From: DATAEY01 sp038199035 | Lineage (GTDB): Bacteria > Actinomycetota > Thermoleophilia > Solirubrobacterales > Solirubrobacteraceae | Assembly (NCBI GenBank): GCA_038199035.1 | Contig: JBBPZM010000069.1 | Span: 1 to 64,000, forward strand | Length of the DNA stretch: 64,000 bases | Reading direction: 5' to 3' | In this document: one piece after another, positions 16,760-26,393 of the stretch | Layout of the letters: each line of letters begins with the position of its first letter | How positions within the stretch are numbered: position 1 is the stretch's first letter | Program-made: the position numbers and the translations under genes | The notes under the pieces: model-generated | What the model was told of the DNA's origin: nothing | Database searches by the model: none | The model's input: the letters and a program-made list of their open reading frames with translations, nothing else

Positions 16760-16766
16760 CGCTGCG

Positions 16767-16772
16767 ATGCTA
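16767..16772 (-). promoter_or_regulatory. -10 box of leaderless nnr-alr-cca operon
   Basis: TAGCAT on the minus strand, 7 nt before the GTG at 16759. There is no ribosome-binding site. Confidence 0.6.
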
Positions 16773-16905
16773 GATGAGCGATTCCCCGGCGCCGCGCCGC
16801 GCCGGGAGCGCCTACCCTGGGTGCTCGCCCGCGACGTCGCGCTCGCCCCACTCCCACAGGGCCACCACCCCCTCGGTCAGCCGCGCCGAGGGCGGCGGGA
16901 AGGGA

Positions 16906-18765
<1,860 letters not shown>

Positions 18766-18827
18766 GAGCGACCTCCGAGGAAGCGAAAGCCGCCATCCGG
18801 CGGCTCACCCGTCTGACGGGGGAAGCC

Positions 18828-18833
18828 ATGATA
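18828..18833 (-). promoter_or_regulatory. -10 box of glmS with structured leader
   Basis: TATCAT on the minus strand. The predicted leader of about 55 nt contains a perfect 6-bp hairpin at 18789-18804 (GCCGCC and GGCGGC around a 4-nt loop) before the ribosome-binding site. Confidence 0.45.
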
Positions 18834-18891
18834 GTGGCCTCGGAAACCGGCCACGATCCGCTCGGGCCCAGCACATCGCTGGCCGATGGCC

Positions 18892-18897
18892 TAGGGT
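18892..18897 (+). promoter_or_regulatory. -10 box of glycosyltransferase gene at 18908
   Basis: TAGGGT lies 10 nt before the ATG, giving a leaderless or nearly leaderless transcript. It is divergent from glmS. Confidence 0.5.
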
Positions 18898-18907
18898 CCG
18901 GGCCGGC

Positions 18908-20878
18908 ATGAGCAGGGTCAAGGAGCGCAAGCCCCGGCGGGCTCCGGTGCGTCCGTGCGGGCGGGATCGACCCGAGCGCGTGCTGGTCCTGTGCGCCAAC
19001 ATCGGCGAGGGGCACGCGGCCGCCGCGCGCGCGACCGCGGAGCAGGTCCGCCGCCGCCGCCCGGGCGCCGAGGTGGTGATCGAGGACGGCATCGCGGCGA
19101 TGGGGTCCCTTCCCCGCTGGGCGCTGGAGACCAACTCGCGCGTCCAGTTCCGCTGGCTTCCGGGGATGTTCACCCTCACCTACCTGCTGCTCATGCACTG
19201 TGGGCCCGCCCGCCGATTGGGGATGTTCCTCCTCAATGCCGTGGGCGGGGGGCTCCTGCTCGAGCGCATCCGCGGGCACCGGCCCGACGTCGTGGTCTCC
19301 ACCTATCCGGTGGTGACCGCCCTGCTGGGCCGGATGCGCGAGCGGGGGGAGCTCGAGGTGCCCGTCGTGGCGACGATCACCGACCTGACGGGCCTGTTCT
19401 TCTGGGCCCACCCGGGCGTCGACCTCCACCTGGCGGCCTACGAGGAGTCCCTGCACATGGTCGAGCGGATCGCCGGGCCGGGCCGGGCCCACTGGATCCA
19501 GCCGCTGATCGCCTCGGAGTTCCTCTCCCCGCGCTCGCGCGCGCAGGCACGCAGGACGCTGAGCCTCGCGGACTCGGACAAGGTGGTCCTCGTCTCGGGC
19601 GGAGGCTGGGGCGTGGGCGACCTCGAGGGAGCGGTCCGCACGGCGCGCGAGGTGCAAGACGCCACCGTGCTCTGCGTGTGCGGGCGAAACGAGGCGGTCC
19701 GCGAGCGCCTGACCGATGCGTTCCTGGGCGACGAGCGCGTCCGGGTCCTGGGCTTCGCGCTCAACATGAGCGACCTGCTGGCGGCGGCCAACGTGGTCGT
19801 GCACTCCACCGGCGGGGTCACGTGCCTGGAGGCTCGCGCCCGCGACTGCCCGGTCGTCGTCTACGGCTTCCCGGTGGGCCATGCTCGGGCCAACGCCAGG
19901 GCGATGGACCGGCTGGGGCTGGTCAGGCAGGCGGGCTCCCGGCGAGCCCTCACCCGGGCGCTCGAGGAGGCGCTAGGGCGCTCCCCTTCTCCGGCGCCCC
20001 TGGCCGATGCGCTGCCCGACGCCGGCGCCCTCGTCGTCGCCGCGCGCCCGGCGCCGCGCCCCGCCCCCCAGCCGCGCAGCCTGGTGCGACAGCCCCTGGC
20101 CTGGGCGGCGGCCTCCGTGCTGCTCACCGGCTGGCTGCTGCTAAGCGACGATCCCTATCCCGTGATCGCGCGGGCCTTCGAGGCCGAGCCGCTGACCACG
20201 CTGAGCACCTCGCGCCCCCAGGTCGGCCTCGTCATCGAGGCGCCCGCCTCCGACATGCCGGCGGTGGCCGCCGACCTGCGGCGTCGCCATGCCCGCGCGT
20301 CGTTCGCGGCCACGGAGTCGCTCCCCGCCTGCACGATGGCCGCGCTCAAGGGGTCAGGCGACGGCGTGCTGGCCGTCCCCGGGCCGAGGGGCACGACCGC
20401 GTGGCTGCACACGAGCCGCTGGCTGCGGCGGCGCTCGTCGACCCTCGTGCCGCCCCGGGCGCTCTACCTCGTGCCCGACAAGGGCTTCTCCTTCGGCCAG
20501 TACGTGCTGGCCCGCGGCTACGGGCGACCGGTGAGGGGCGCGGTCCGGGTCGGGTCGGACCGGTCCGACCGGGCGTCGATCTCGCCACGGCCGGGGGAGA
20601 TCGTCGTCGTGGAGCTGTCGCGCTGGCCGGGCCCGTCGCGCCGGTCGCTGTCCGAGGTGCTCGGCCGGCTCGACGAGGCCGGGCTGTCCGCCGTGCCGCT
20701 CGATGCGCTGGTCGCCCCCTCGGCGACGAGGACACCGACGGCGCGCGAGCCGGCCACCGCCACTGCGCCGCCCAGCGTGACGACCAGAGAGACCAGGAAC
20801 ACGACGGTCCCGGGGCCGCTGAGCTGCCAGCTCTCGCCCGCGACCAGCGGGGCGAGCAGCACCGGAACCAGGACTTGA
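18908..20878 (+). CDS. MGDG-synthase-like glycosyltransferase with C-terminal deacetylase-like domain
   Basis: A 656-residue protein. Residues 1-390 resemble the processive diacylglycerol glucosyltransferase/MGDG synthase family: LVLCANIGEGHAAAAR (the G-x-GH acceptor loop), TDLTGLFFW, VSGGGWGVGDLEGA and HSTGGVTCLEARA. A membrane span follows at about 395-415. Residues 440-600 look like a NodB polysaccharide deacetylase fold that has lost its metal-binding Asp pair (VIEAPASD where TFDDGP is expected). The last 50 residues are a Thr/Ala/Pro-rich tail. That tail is encoded antisense to the DMT transporter gene (361-bp convergent overlap). The C-terminal reading is inference. Confidence 0.78.
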   Translation: MSRVKERKPRRAPVRPCGRDRPERVLVLCANIGEGHAAAARATAEQVRRRRPGAEVVIEDGIAAMGSLPRWALETNSRVQFRWLPGMFTLTYLLLMHCGPARRLGMFLLNAVGGGLLLERIRGHRPDVVVSTYPVVTALLGRMRERGELEVPVVATITDLTGLFFWAHPGVDLHLAAYEESLHMVERIAGPGRAHWIQPLIASEFLSPRSRAQARRTLSLADSDKVVLVSGGGWGVGDLEGAVRTAREVQDATVLCVCGRNEAVRERLTDAFLGDERVRVLGFALNMSDLLAAANVVVHSTGGVTCLEARARDCPVVVYGFPVGHARANARAMDRLGLVRQAGSRRALTRALEEALGRSPSPAPLADALPDAGALVVAARPAPRPAPQPRSLVRQPLAWAAASVLLTGWLLLSDDPYPVIARAFEAEPLTTLSTSRPQVGLVIEAPASDMPAVAADLRRRHARASFAATESLPACTMAALKGSGDGVLAVPGPRGTTAWLHTSRWLRRRSSTLVPPRALYLVPDKGFSFGQYVLARGYGRPVRGAVRVGSDRSDRASISPRPGEIVVVELSRWPGPSRRSLSEVLGRLDEAGLSAVPLDALVAPSATRTPTAREPATATAPPSVTTRETRNTTVPGPLSCQLSPATSGASSTGTRT

Positions 20879-21567
20879 ACCACGAAGACGAGCGGCACGA
20901 CGCGGGTGGCCGGCTGGGACTGAAGGGCGCTCATCTCGCTGACTCCGCCGGCGGTCCCCACGGCCAGCACGGCCGCCACCCACGCCACCGCGGCCACGCC
21001 GGCGTCGGTCGCCAGGGCGTCGGAGACGAACTTGGTGGCCAGCGCGGCGTCGGCGTAGAACGCGCCCGCGCTCACCGCGACCAGCACGCTCGCCCGGGTG
21101 CGAGCCCCCAGCCCCAGGCAGGCGGCACCCCCCACCGCGACCGCGACGGCGGCCGCGATCTCGGTGACCAGGGCCGCGTGGCCGGCGACGCGCTCGGGCG
21201 CGGCGGTGGTGAGGCCGGCGACCCCGAGGATGACCGCCAGCACCGCGATGGCCTGCACCGCTCCCACCCGCTCCCGGAGGGTCCGGACGCCGGCGAGGAG
21301 GAGCACGACCAGGCCGACGGCGAGGGTGGGCTGGACCAGGCTCAGCGGGGCCAGCGAGAGGGCGGCGGCCTCCAGGCCCCAGCCGACGAGGATGATGGCC
21401 GTGCCGGCGATCCAGCGCGGGCGCTGGACCAGCCGGCCCAGCAGCGAGAGCCGGAACGCGTATTGGGAGGGCACGCGCCTGGCGTCCAGCGCCTGCAGCA
21501 CGACTCCTCCGTTGTAGAGCAGGGAGGCGGCAAGGGCGAGGCCCATGCCGAGCAGGCGGGCGGTCAT
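20518..21567 (-). CDS. DMT/EamA-type membrane transporter
   Basis: A 349-residue protein with about ten hydrophobic segments in the drug/metabolite transporter style. It starts RLLGMGLALAASLLYNGG and contains QPTLAVGLVVLLLAG, IAVLAVILGVAGL and, near the end, GTVVFLVSLVVTLGGAVAVAG. After that the frame continues for about 70 hydrophilic Ser/Asp/Arg-rich residues, encoded antisense to the glycosyltransferase gene. The ATG at 21567 overlaps the ATG of the divergent deacetylase gene. A TATCTT box stands 11 nt upstream, inside that neighbour. Confidence 0.75.
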   Translation of the reverse strand: MTARLLGMGLALAASLLYNGGVVLQALDARRVPSQYAFRLSLLGRLVQRPRWIAGTAIILVGWGLEAAALSLAPLSLVQPTLAVGLVVLLLAGVRTLRERVGAVQAIAVLAVILGVAGLTTAAPERVAGHAALVTEIAAAVAVAVGGAACLGLGARTRASVLVAVSAGAFYADAALATKFVSDALATDAGVAAVAWVAAVLAVGTAGGVSEMSALQSQPATRVVPLVFVVQVLVPVLLAPLVAGESWQLSGPGTVVFLVSLVVTLGGAVAVAGSRAVGVLVAEGATSASSGTADSPASSSRPSTSDSDRRDGPGQRDSSTTTISPGRGEIDARSDRSDPTRTAPLTGRP

Positions 21568-22276
21568 GGCTTGGCTCGAAGATAACAGCCGCCCACTGGC
21601 CTGCCTGGGCGCCGGGGCCCTGGCCGCCCACGCCGCGCCGTCGCTGGGCGGGGTGAGTGAGACGGTGGCGGGGTGGCTCGGCGTGCAAACCCGGCTGGCG
21701 TCGGACGCGGGGGTGGCCCTGACATTCGACGACGGCCCGCACGCCGAGGGGACGCCGGCGGTGCTCGAGCTGCTGCACGCGGCCGACGCGCCCGCGACCT
21801 TCGTCCTGGTCGGGGAGCAGGTCGAGCGCATGCCCCGGCTGGTCGGGGAGATCGCCGCCGCGGGGCACGAGCTCGGCGTGCACTGCCAGCGCCACCGCAA
21901 CCTGCTGCGCCTCACCCCCTGGCAGGTGCGCGACGACCTGCGCCGCGCGGAGGCGGTGATCGCCGACGCGGCGGGCGTCCGGCCCCGCCTCTACCGACCG
22001 CCCTACGGCATCCTCACCGGGCCGGCGCTGCTCCTGGCGCGACGGCGGGGATGGAGGACGGCGCTATGGTCACGCTGGGGACGCGACTGGCAGGGACGCG
22101 CCACCGCGGCGTCGATCAGCCGCCGCGTGCTCGACGGGCTCGCTCCGGGCGAGGTCGTCCTCCTCCACGACGCCGACCACTACAGCGCGCCGGGCTCGTG
22201 GCGGCGGACCGTCGGCGCGCTCCCGGCGATCCTCGACCAGCTCGCGGGAGCCAGGCGGCCGGTGCGTCTGGACTGA
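21566..22276 (+). CDS. polysaccharide deacetylase (NodB domain)
   Basis: A 236-residue carbohydrate esterase family 4 protein. It has the metal and catalytic motif ALTFDDGPHAEGTP, the H-x3-H zinc pair in GVHCQRHRN, RLYRPPYG and the C-terminal VVLLHDAD. It removes acetyl groups from N-acetylglucosamine polymers such as peptidoglycan. The first 45 residues are weakly hydrophobic and could anchor it. The start is placed at ATG 21566; ATG 21545 and a GTG near 21651 are possible. It is divergent from the transporter gene with overlapping start codons. It lies near a glycosyltransferase carrying a degenerate version of the same domain. Confidence 0.88.
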   Translation: MAWLEDNSRPLACLGAGALAAHAAPSLGGVSETVAGWLGVQTRLASDAGVALTFDDGPHAEGTPAVLELLHAADAPATFVLVGEQVERMPRLVGEIAAAGHELGVHCQRHRNLLRLTPWQVRDDLRRAEAVIADAAGVRPRLYRPPYGILTGPALLLARRRGWRTALWSRWGRDWQGRATAASISRRVLDGLAPGEVVLLHDADHYSAPGSWRRTVGALPAILDQLAGARRPVRLD

Positions 22277-22283
22277 GCTCGGC

Positions 22284-23633
22284 TCAGCCCCCGGCCGCCT
22301 CGATCACCTCCACCAGGCGCTCGCACGCGGCGCACGCCTCCTCCTCGCTGGGCGCCTCGGCCATGACCCGCACGAGCGGCTCGGTCCCGCTGAGGCGCAC
22401 CAGCACCCTGCCGCGGCCCTCGAGCACGCTCGACTCCCGCTCGATCGCCTCGCGCACCGGGGGGCCGTCGAGGACTCCCTCGGGGGTGGCCACGCGCACG
22501 TTGACCAGCCGCTGGGGCAGCTTGCGCATACCGTCGCGCTCGGTGAGGTCGCGCCCGCCGAGGGCCTCGAGGGCCAGCAGGGCGGCGGCCACCCCGTCGC
22601 CCGAGGGAGCGAAGCCGAGGTCGATGATGTGGCCCGACTGCTCGCCGCCCAGCGCCCATCCCCGCGCCACCAGCTCCTCGAGGACGTAACGGTCGCCCAC
22701 CGGCGTGGTGGCCACCTCGATCCCGTGCTCGGCCATGGCGGCGTGGAGCCCGAAGTTGGTCATCACGGTCACCGCGATCCCGCCTCCCGGTAGGCGGCCG
22801 GCGGCATGCAGGTGGCGGCCGCAGAGGGCGATCAGCTCGTCGCCGTCGACCACCGTCCCGGCGCGATCGACGGCCAGCATCCGGTCGGCGTCGCCGTCGA
22901 AGGCGAAGCCGACGTCGTGGCCGCCCGCGACCACGGCCGTGGCCAGCGCCCCGATGTGGGTGGACCCGCAGCCCGCGTTGATGTTGCGCCCGTCGGGCTC
23001 GGCGGCGCGGGCGGTCACCGTCGCGCCCAGGCGCCGCAGGATCTCCGGGGCCGCCCGGTAGGCGGCGCCGTTGGCGCAGTCGACCACGACGTCCAGGCCG
23101 CCGAGGTCCAGCCCCGCGAAGCGCGTCTCGAGCTCGCGCAGGTAGTCGTCGAGGGCGCCGTGGAGCTCGCGGATGTGGCCCGGGCGTGGCGCGACCGTCG
23201 CCGGCGCGGCCAGCTGGGCCTCGATCGCCGCCTCGGCCTCGTCGTCGAGCTTGTGGCCGTCGGGGCCGAAGAACTTGATCCCGTTGTCCCCGAACGGGTT
23301 GTGGGAGGCGGAGATGACCACGCCCAGGTCGAGCCCGTAGCGGCGGACCAGCAGCGGGGCGGCCGGCGTCGGCAGCACCCCGCCGAGCAGGGCGTCACCG
23401 CCCGCCGCGGCCACGCCGGCGGCCAGAGCCGCCTGGAGCATCGGGCCCGACTCGCGAGTGTCGCGGATGACGACCACCTGAGGACGGCGCCCTTGGGCGC
23501 TCGGCGAGCGCCGCGTGGCCGCCGCGCCCAGGGCCAGGGCGAGCTGCGCCGTGAGCTTCTCTCCGACGGGCCCGCGCACACCGTCGGTGCCGAACAGCCT
23601 GCGCGCCGAAACGGGTCTGGCAGGGGCCGACAC
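22284..23633 (-). CDS. glmM: phosphoglucosamine mutase
   Basis: A 449-residue enzyme converting glucosamine-6-phosphate to glucosamine-1-phosphate. It has the N-terminal RLFGTDGVRG, the phosphoserine loop VISASHNPFGDNG, the metal loop AFDGDADRM, the sugar-binding GGEQSGHI and the C-terminal phosphate-binding RLSGTEPLVRV, all intact. GTG start. It follows rpsI on the same strand with 32 bp between, so it may be read from the rplM-rpsI transcript. It convergently abuts the deacetylase gene. Confidence 0.97.
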   Translation of the reverse strand: MSAPARPVSARRLFGTDGVRGPVGEKLTAQLALALGAAATRRSPSAQGRRPQVVVIRDTRESGPMLQAALAAGVAAAGGDALLGGVLPTPAAPLLVRRYGLDLGVVISASHNPFGDNGIKFFGPDGHKLDDEAEAAIEAQLAAPATVAPRPGHIRELHGALDDYLRELETRFAGLDLGGLDVVVDCANGAAYRAAPEILRRLGATVTARAAEPDGRNINAGCGSTHIGALATAVVAGGHDVGFAFDGDADRMLAVDRAGTVVDGDELIALCGRHLHAAGRLPGGGIAVTVMTNFGLHAAMAEHGIEVATTPVGDRYVLEELVARGWALGGEQSGHIIDLGFAPSGDGVAAALLALEALGGRDLTERDGMRKLPQRLVNVRVATPEGVLDGPPVREAIERESSVLEGRGRVLVRLSGTEPLVRVMAEAPSEEEACAACERLVEVIEAAGG

Positions 23634-23665
23634 GAGCTAGGCGCGGACGCGCGGCGGAGGAGCCG

Positions 23666-24697
23666 CTACCGCTTGGAGAACTGCGGCCGCTTGCGCGCCT
23701 TCTTGAGCCCCGCCTTCTTGCGCTCCTTGACGCGGGGATCCCGGGTGAGGAAGCCGCGTCGCTTGAGCTCACCGCGCAGATTGGGATCGGCCTCGATCAG
23801 CGCGCGCGAGATGCCGTGGCGCAGAGCGCCGGCCTGGGAGGAGACGCCGCCGCCGTGCAGGCTGGCCACGACATCCATGCGGCTGTCGTAGCCGACGGTC
23901 TCCAGCGGCTGGCGGATGTTGCGCTGGAGGGCGGGGCGGGGGAAGTGGTCCTCGAGGGGACGCGCGTTCACGTGGTAGCGGCCGGTGCCGGGGCGCAGGA
24001 TCACGCGGGCCACCGCGGTCTTGCGCTTGCCGGTCGCCCGGTAGCGGGCGTCCGCCCCGAGGTCGATGACGGCCTGCGCGGGGGCGTCGGCCTCGGGCTC
24101 GATCGCCACCTCGGCCTCGGTCTGCACCGGCTCGTCGGCCGGCACGTCGATCTCCTCGATGCCCCCCTCGATCGCCTCCCGCCCCAGCGGGTCGCTTCCC
24201 TCGGGCACGATGTCGACCTCGAGGTGCGCGCCCGGGATCTCGGGCCGGCGTCGCGGCTCCTCCTCGATGAAGTCGTCGACGGCGTCGGCGGCGGCATCGG
24301 CCTCGTCGGCCGCCTCGACCATCTCGTCGGTCGCCGCCTCGGCCGGGGCCGGAGTCGGCTCCTCGGGGGGAGCGTCAGCGCCGGCGTCGAGGCCGACGGC
24401 CTCGGATGGCGGGAGCTCGTCAGCCTGGGCGTCGGGCGCCGGGCTCTCGGTCTCCTCCCCCCGGCCGGCCGGCTCGGTGGGAGCCGCCTCGTCGGGCTGG
24501 TCGTCGGGGGCGTCCGCCTGGCCGGCGGGCTCGACGGGCTCGCTGCGCCCGGCCTCGTCGGGAGCGATCGGATCCTTGGGCGGCCCGGACTCGGGGCCCT
24601 GCTCCTGGGGCGCCGGCCCGGCCGGAACGTCGGTCTGCTCGGGGGCCTGGTCCTCGGGACGCTCGGCGTCGTCGGGGCGCTCGGTCTCTTCGGCCAT
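23666..24697 (-). CDS. rpsI: 30S ribosomal protein S9 with long acidic N-terminal extension
   Basis: A 343-residue protein. The last 125 residues are a complete uS9: RATGKRKTAVARVILRPG, the central HGGGVSSQAGALRHGISRAL, and the C-terminal tail ending QFSKR that reaches the P-site tRNA. The first 218 residues are an extension dominated by Glu, Asp, Pro and Ala with almost no aromatic residues, predicted to be disordered. The start is firm because the ATG overlaps the rplM stop (TGATG). Normal bacterial S9 has about 130-160 residues. A chaperone-like or charge-shielding role for the extension is inference. Confidence 0.93.
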   Translation of the reverse strand: MAEETERPDDAERPEDQAPEQTDVPAGPAPQEQGPESGPPKDPIAPDEAGRSEPVEPAGQADAPDDQPDEAAPTEPAGRGEETESPAPDAQADELPPSEAVGLDAGADAPPEEPTPAPAEAATDEMVEAADEADAAADAVDDFIEEEPRRRPEIPGAHLEVDIVPEGSDPLGREAIEGGIEEIDVPADEPVQTEAEVAIEPEADAPAQAVIDLGADARYRATGKRKTAVARVILRPGTGRYHVNARPLEDHFPRPALQRNIRQPLETVGYDSRMDVVASLHGGGVSSQAGALRHGISRALIEADPNLRGELKRRGFLTRDPRVKERKKAGLKKARKRPQFSKR

Positions 24698-25131
24698 CAG
24701 CTATCGATCTCCATGGGCGCTGGCTTCTGGGCGGTGTGGGGATGGTCGGGGCCGGCGTAGACCTTGAGCTTGGTCAGCTGCTTGCGACCCAGGCGGTTGC
24801 GGGGAAGCATGCCCCTGACGGCCTTGCGGATGACCTCTTCGGGGCGGCGGTCGAGCATCTCCTGGAGCGTGCGCGAGCGCAGGCCGCCGGGGTAGCCGGA
24901 GTGGCGGTAGTAGCGCTTCTGGGCGAGCTTGTCGCCCGTGACCGCGATCTTCTCCGCGTTGACCACGATCACGAAGTCACCGGTGTCGACGTGCGGGGTG
25001 TACTGCGGCTTGCGCTTGCCGCGCAGCGTGTCGGCGATCTGCGTGGCCAAGCGGCCCAGCGTCCGGCCGCTGGCGTCGACCACCAGCCAGTTGCGCTGGC
25101 GATCGGCTGGGGTGGCAACGTAGGTCTTCAT
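24697..25131 (-). CDS. rplM: 50S ribosomal protein L13
   Basis: A 144-residue uL13 with KTYVATPADRQRNW, DASGRTLGRLAT, HVDTGDFVIVVNAEKI and RGMLPRNRLGR in the usual order. The ATG at 25131 gives the family start; the frame continues upstream into non-coding DNA. Coupled to rpsI by a one-base TGATG overlap, the conserved L13-S9 pair. A TATGAT box about 41 nt upstream gives a leader of about 34 nt. Confidence 0.97.
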   Translation of the reverse strand: MKTYVATPADRQRNWLVVDASGRTLGRLATQIADTLRGKRKPQYTPHVDTGDFVIVVNAEKIAVTGDKLAQKRYYRHSGYPGGLRSRTLQEMLDRRPEEVIRKAVRGMLPRNRLGRKQLTKLKVYAGPDHPHTAQKPAPMEIDS

Positions 25132-25171
25132 CGCACGAAAAGAACCGCGCTGACGCCGCGCGGCTGCGCCC

Positions 25172-25177
25172 ATCATA
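25172..25177 (-). promoter_or_regulatory. -10 box of rplM-rpsI
   Basis: TATGAT on the minus strand, the best consensus -10 box in this neighbourhood. It predicts a GC-rich leader of about 34 nt before rplM. No clear -35 box is seen. Confidence 0.5.
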
Positions 25178-25240
25178 GGCCAAGCTCGCGGCCCGCACCT
25201 GCCAGGCTTGGTGTCGCGGTCAGCGGAAAGGAGGTGCGTG

Positions 25241-26158
25241 ATGGATCGCAGGCAGTGGCCGAACCTGTTCGTCGTGGGAGCCCCCAAGGCGGGGACCACG
25301 TCGCTGTGGAGATACCTCGATCAGCACCCCGACATCTACATGTCGCCGGTCAAGGAGCCCGGGTTCCTGGCCGGCGCCGACTCCCAGGCGGCCATCCGCG
25401 ACGAGGAGGCCTACCTCGACCTGTTCGCGGCGGCGCGCGGCGAGAAACTGCGGGGGGAAGCCAGCCCGTCCTACCTGGCCCGCCAGCAGGCCGCCAGGAC
25501 GATCCGGCGCACGATCCGCGACCCCCGGATCGTCATCTCGCTGCGCGAGCCGGTAGACCGGACCCACTCCTCCTACCTGAGCCTGGTCAGCGACGCGGTC
25601 GAGGACCGCACGTTCCTGGAGGCGGTGAGCGACGACTTGGCCCGCCGGCGCCTTCCCGGCCGGCCCAACTACGTCAAGCCCAGCCTGTATGCCGTGTCGG
25701 TGCAGCGGTGGCTGCGCAAGTTCGGCGACGACGTCTTCGTCCTGTTCTTCGAGGAGCTGGCCAAGGACCCCGCGCGAGTGGTCCGAGCGCTCTACGAGTT
25801 CCTCGACGTCGATCCCTCCCCGGCGGACAGTCTCGTCGCCAAGCCCCACAACCAGTTCCGCGCCCCCCGCAACCGTGCGGTCGAGCGCCTGGTGCGGGCG
25901 CGGCGCCTCGGCCGCGCGGTGATCCCCCGCCGCGCGCGCGACCGGGTCTTCGAGGCGGCGATGAAGCCGGCCAAGAAGCCCAAGCCCGACCCCGAGTCGA
26001 TCGAGCTTCTGCGGAACGTATTCGGCCCTGACGTGGCCGCCCTGCGCGAGCTCCTCGGCCGCGACCTGCCCCGCGCCTGGGAGCGTCGCTTCCCGGCGGG
26101 AGCGGACGAGCCCGCCCAGCGCCTGCGCCGCGTGCCCGATCGGGGGCCGGCTCCCTGA
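25241..26158 (+). CDS. PAPS-dependent sulfotransferase
   Basis: A 305-residue cytoplasmic sulfotransferase. The 5'-phosphosulfate loop is VGAPKAGTTSLWRYLDQHP near residue 14 and the 3'-phosphate site is VISLREPVDRTHSSYL. FEELAKDP and the C-terminal FL-x-VDP region match the heparan-type/NodH-like branch. The ATG has AAAGGAGG 6 nt upstream, a strong ribosome-binding site that decides the start. The acceptor is unknown. It is divergent from rplM. Confidence 0.92.
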   Translation: MDRRQWPNLFVVGAPKAGTTSLWRYLDQHPDIYMSPVKEPGFLAGADSQAAIRDEEAYLDLFAAARGEKLRGEASPSYLARQQAARTIRRTIRDPRIVISLREPVDRTHSSYLSLVSDAVEDRTFLEAVSDDLARRRLPGRPNYVKPSLYAVSVQRWLRKFGDDVFVLFFEELAKDPARVVRALYEFLDVDPSPADSLVAKPHNQFRAPRNRAVERLVRARRLGRAVIPRRARDRVFEAAMKPAKKPKPDPESIELLRNVFGPDVAALRELLGRDLPRAWERRFPAGADEPAQRLRRVPDRGPAP

Positions 26159-26220
26159 GCACCCAGCCGGTCCGGCGGTCCGTCGGCGGGTGCGGGGGGC
26201 CACCCGTGACAGCCCTAAAG

Positions 26221-26393
26221 CCCCGTGAGCGTGGCGGCGCGAGCACGCAAGGGAGCGACGACGCCGTCAGGCGAACAGCCACTAGCTCGGGTTTGGCGAG
26301 GGGCTGGGCGCCGCTGGCAAGGACCCACCGAGCGTGGCGTGCGGCTTGCACGCGAGCGAGGACACCGCCAGGCCCCCGGAAGCGCCGCGAGGG
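26221..26393. repeat. intergenic repeat, two degenerate copies
   Basis: The region downstream of guaA holds a degenerate copy (about 26221-26279) and a clearer one from about 26313 with GGCAAGGACC, GAGCGTGGCGTGC, GCACGCGAGCGAGGAC and CGCCAGGC. It belongs to the family at 11675-11863 and 28021-28108. No gene is evident in 26159-26393. Confidence 0.65.

Noticed and set aside
16774..16905. TACCCT followed by GTG on the plus strand between nnr and glmS, suggesting a leaderless gene
   Set aside because: The frame runs straight into the antisense of glmS with low-complexity sequence and no domain.
18766..18907. glmS ribozyme in the glmS leader
   Set aside because: The leader is only about 55 nt with simple hairpins. 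The ribozyme core needs well over 100 nt and conserved pseudoknots that are not seen, and the ribozyme is known mainly from Firmicutes.
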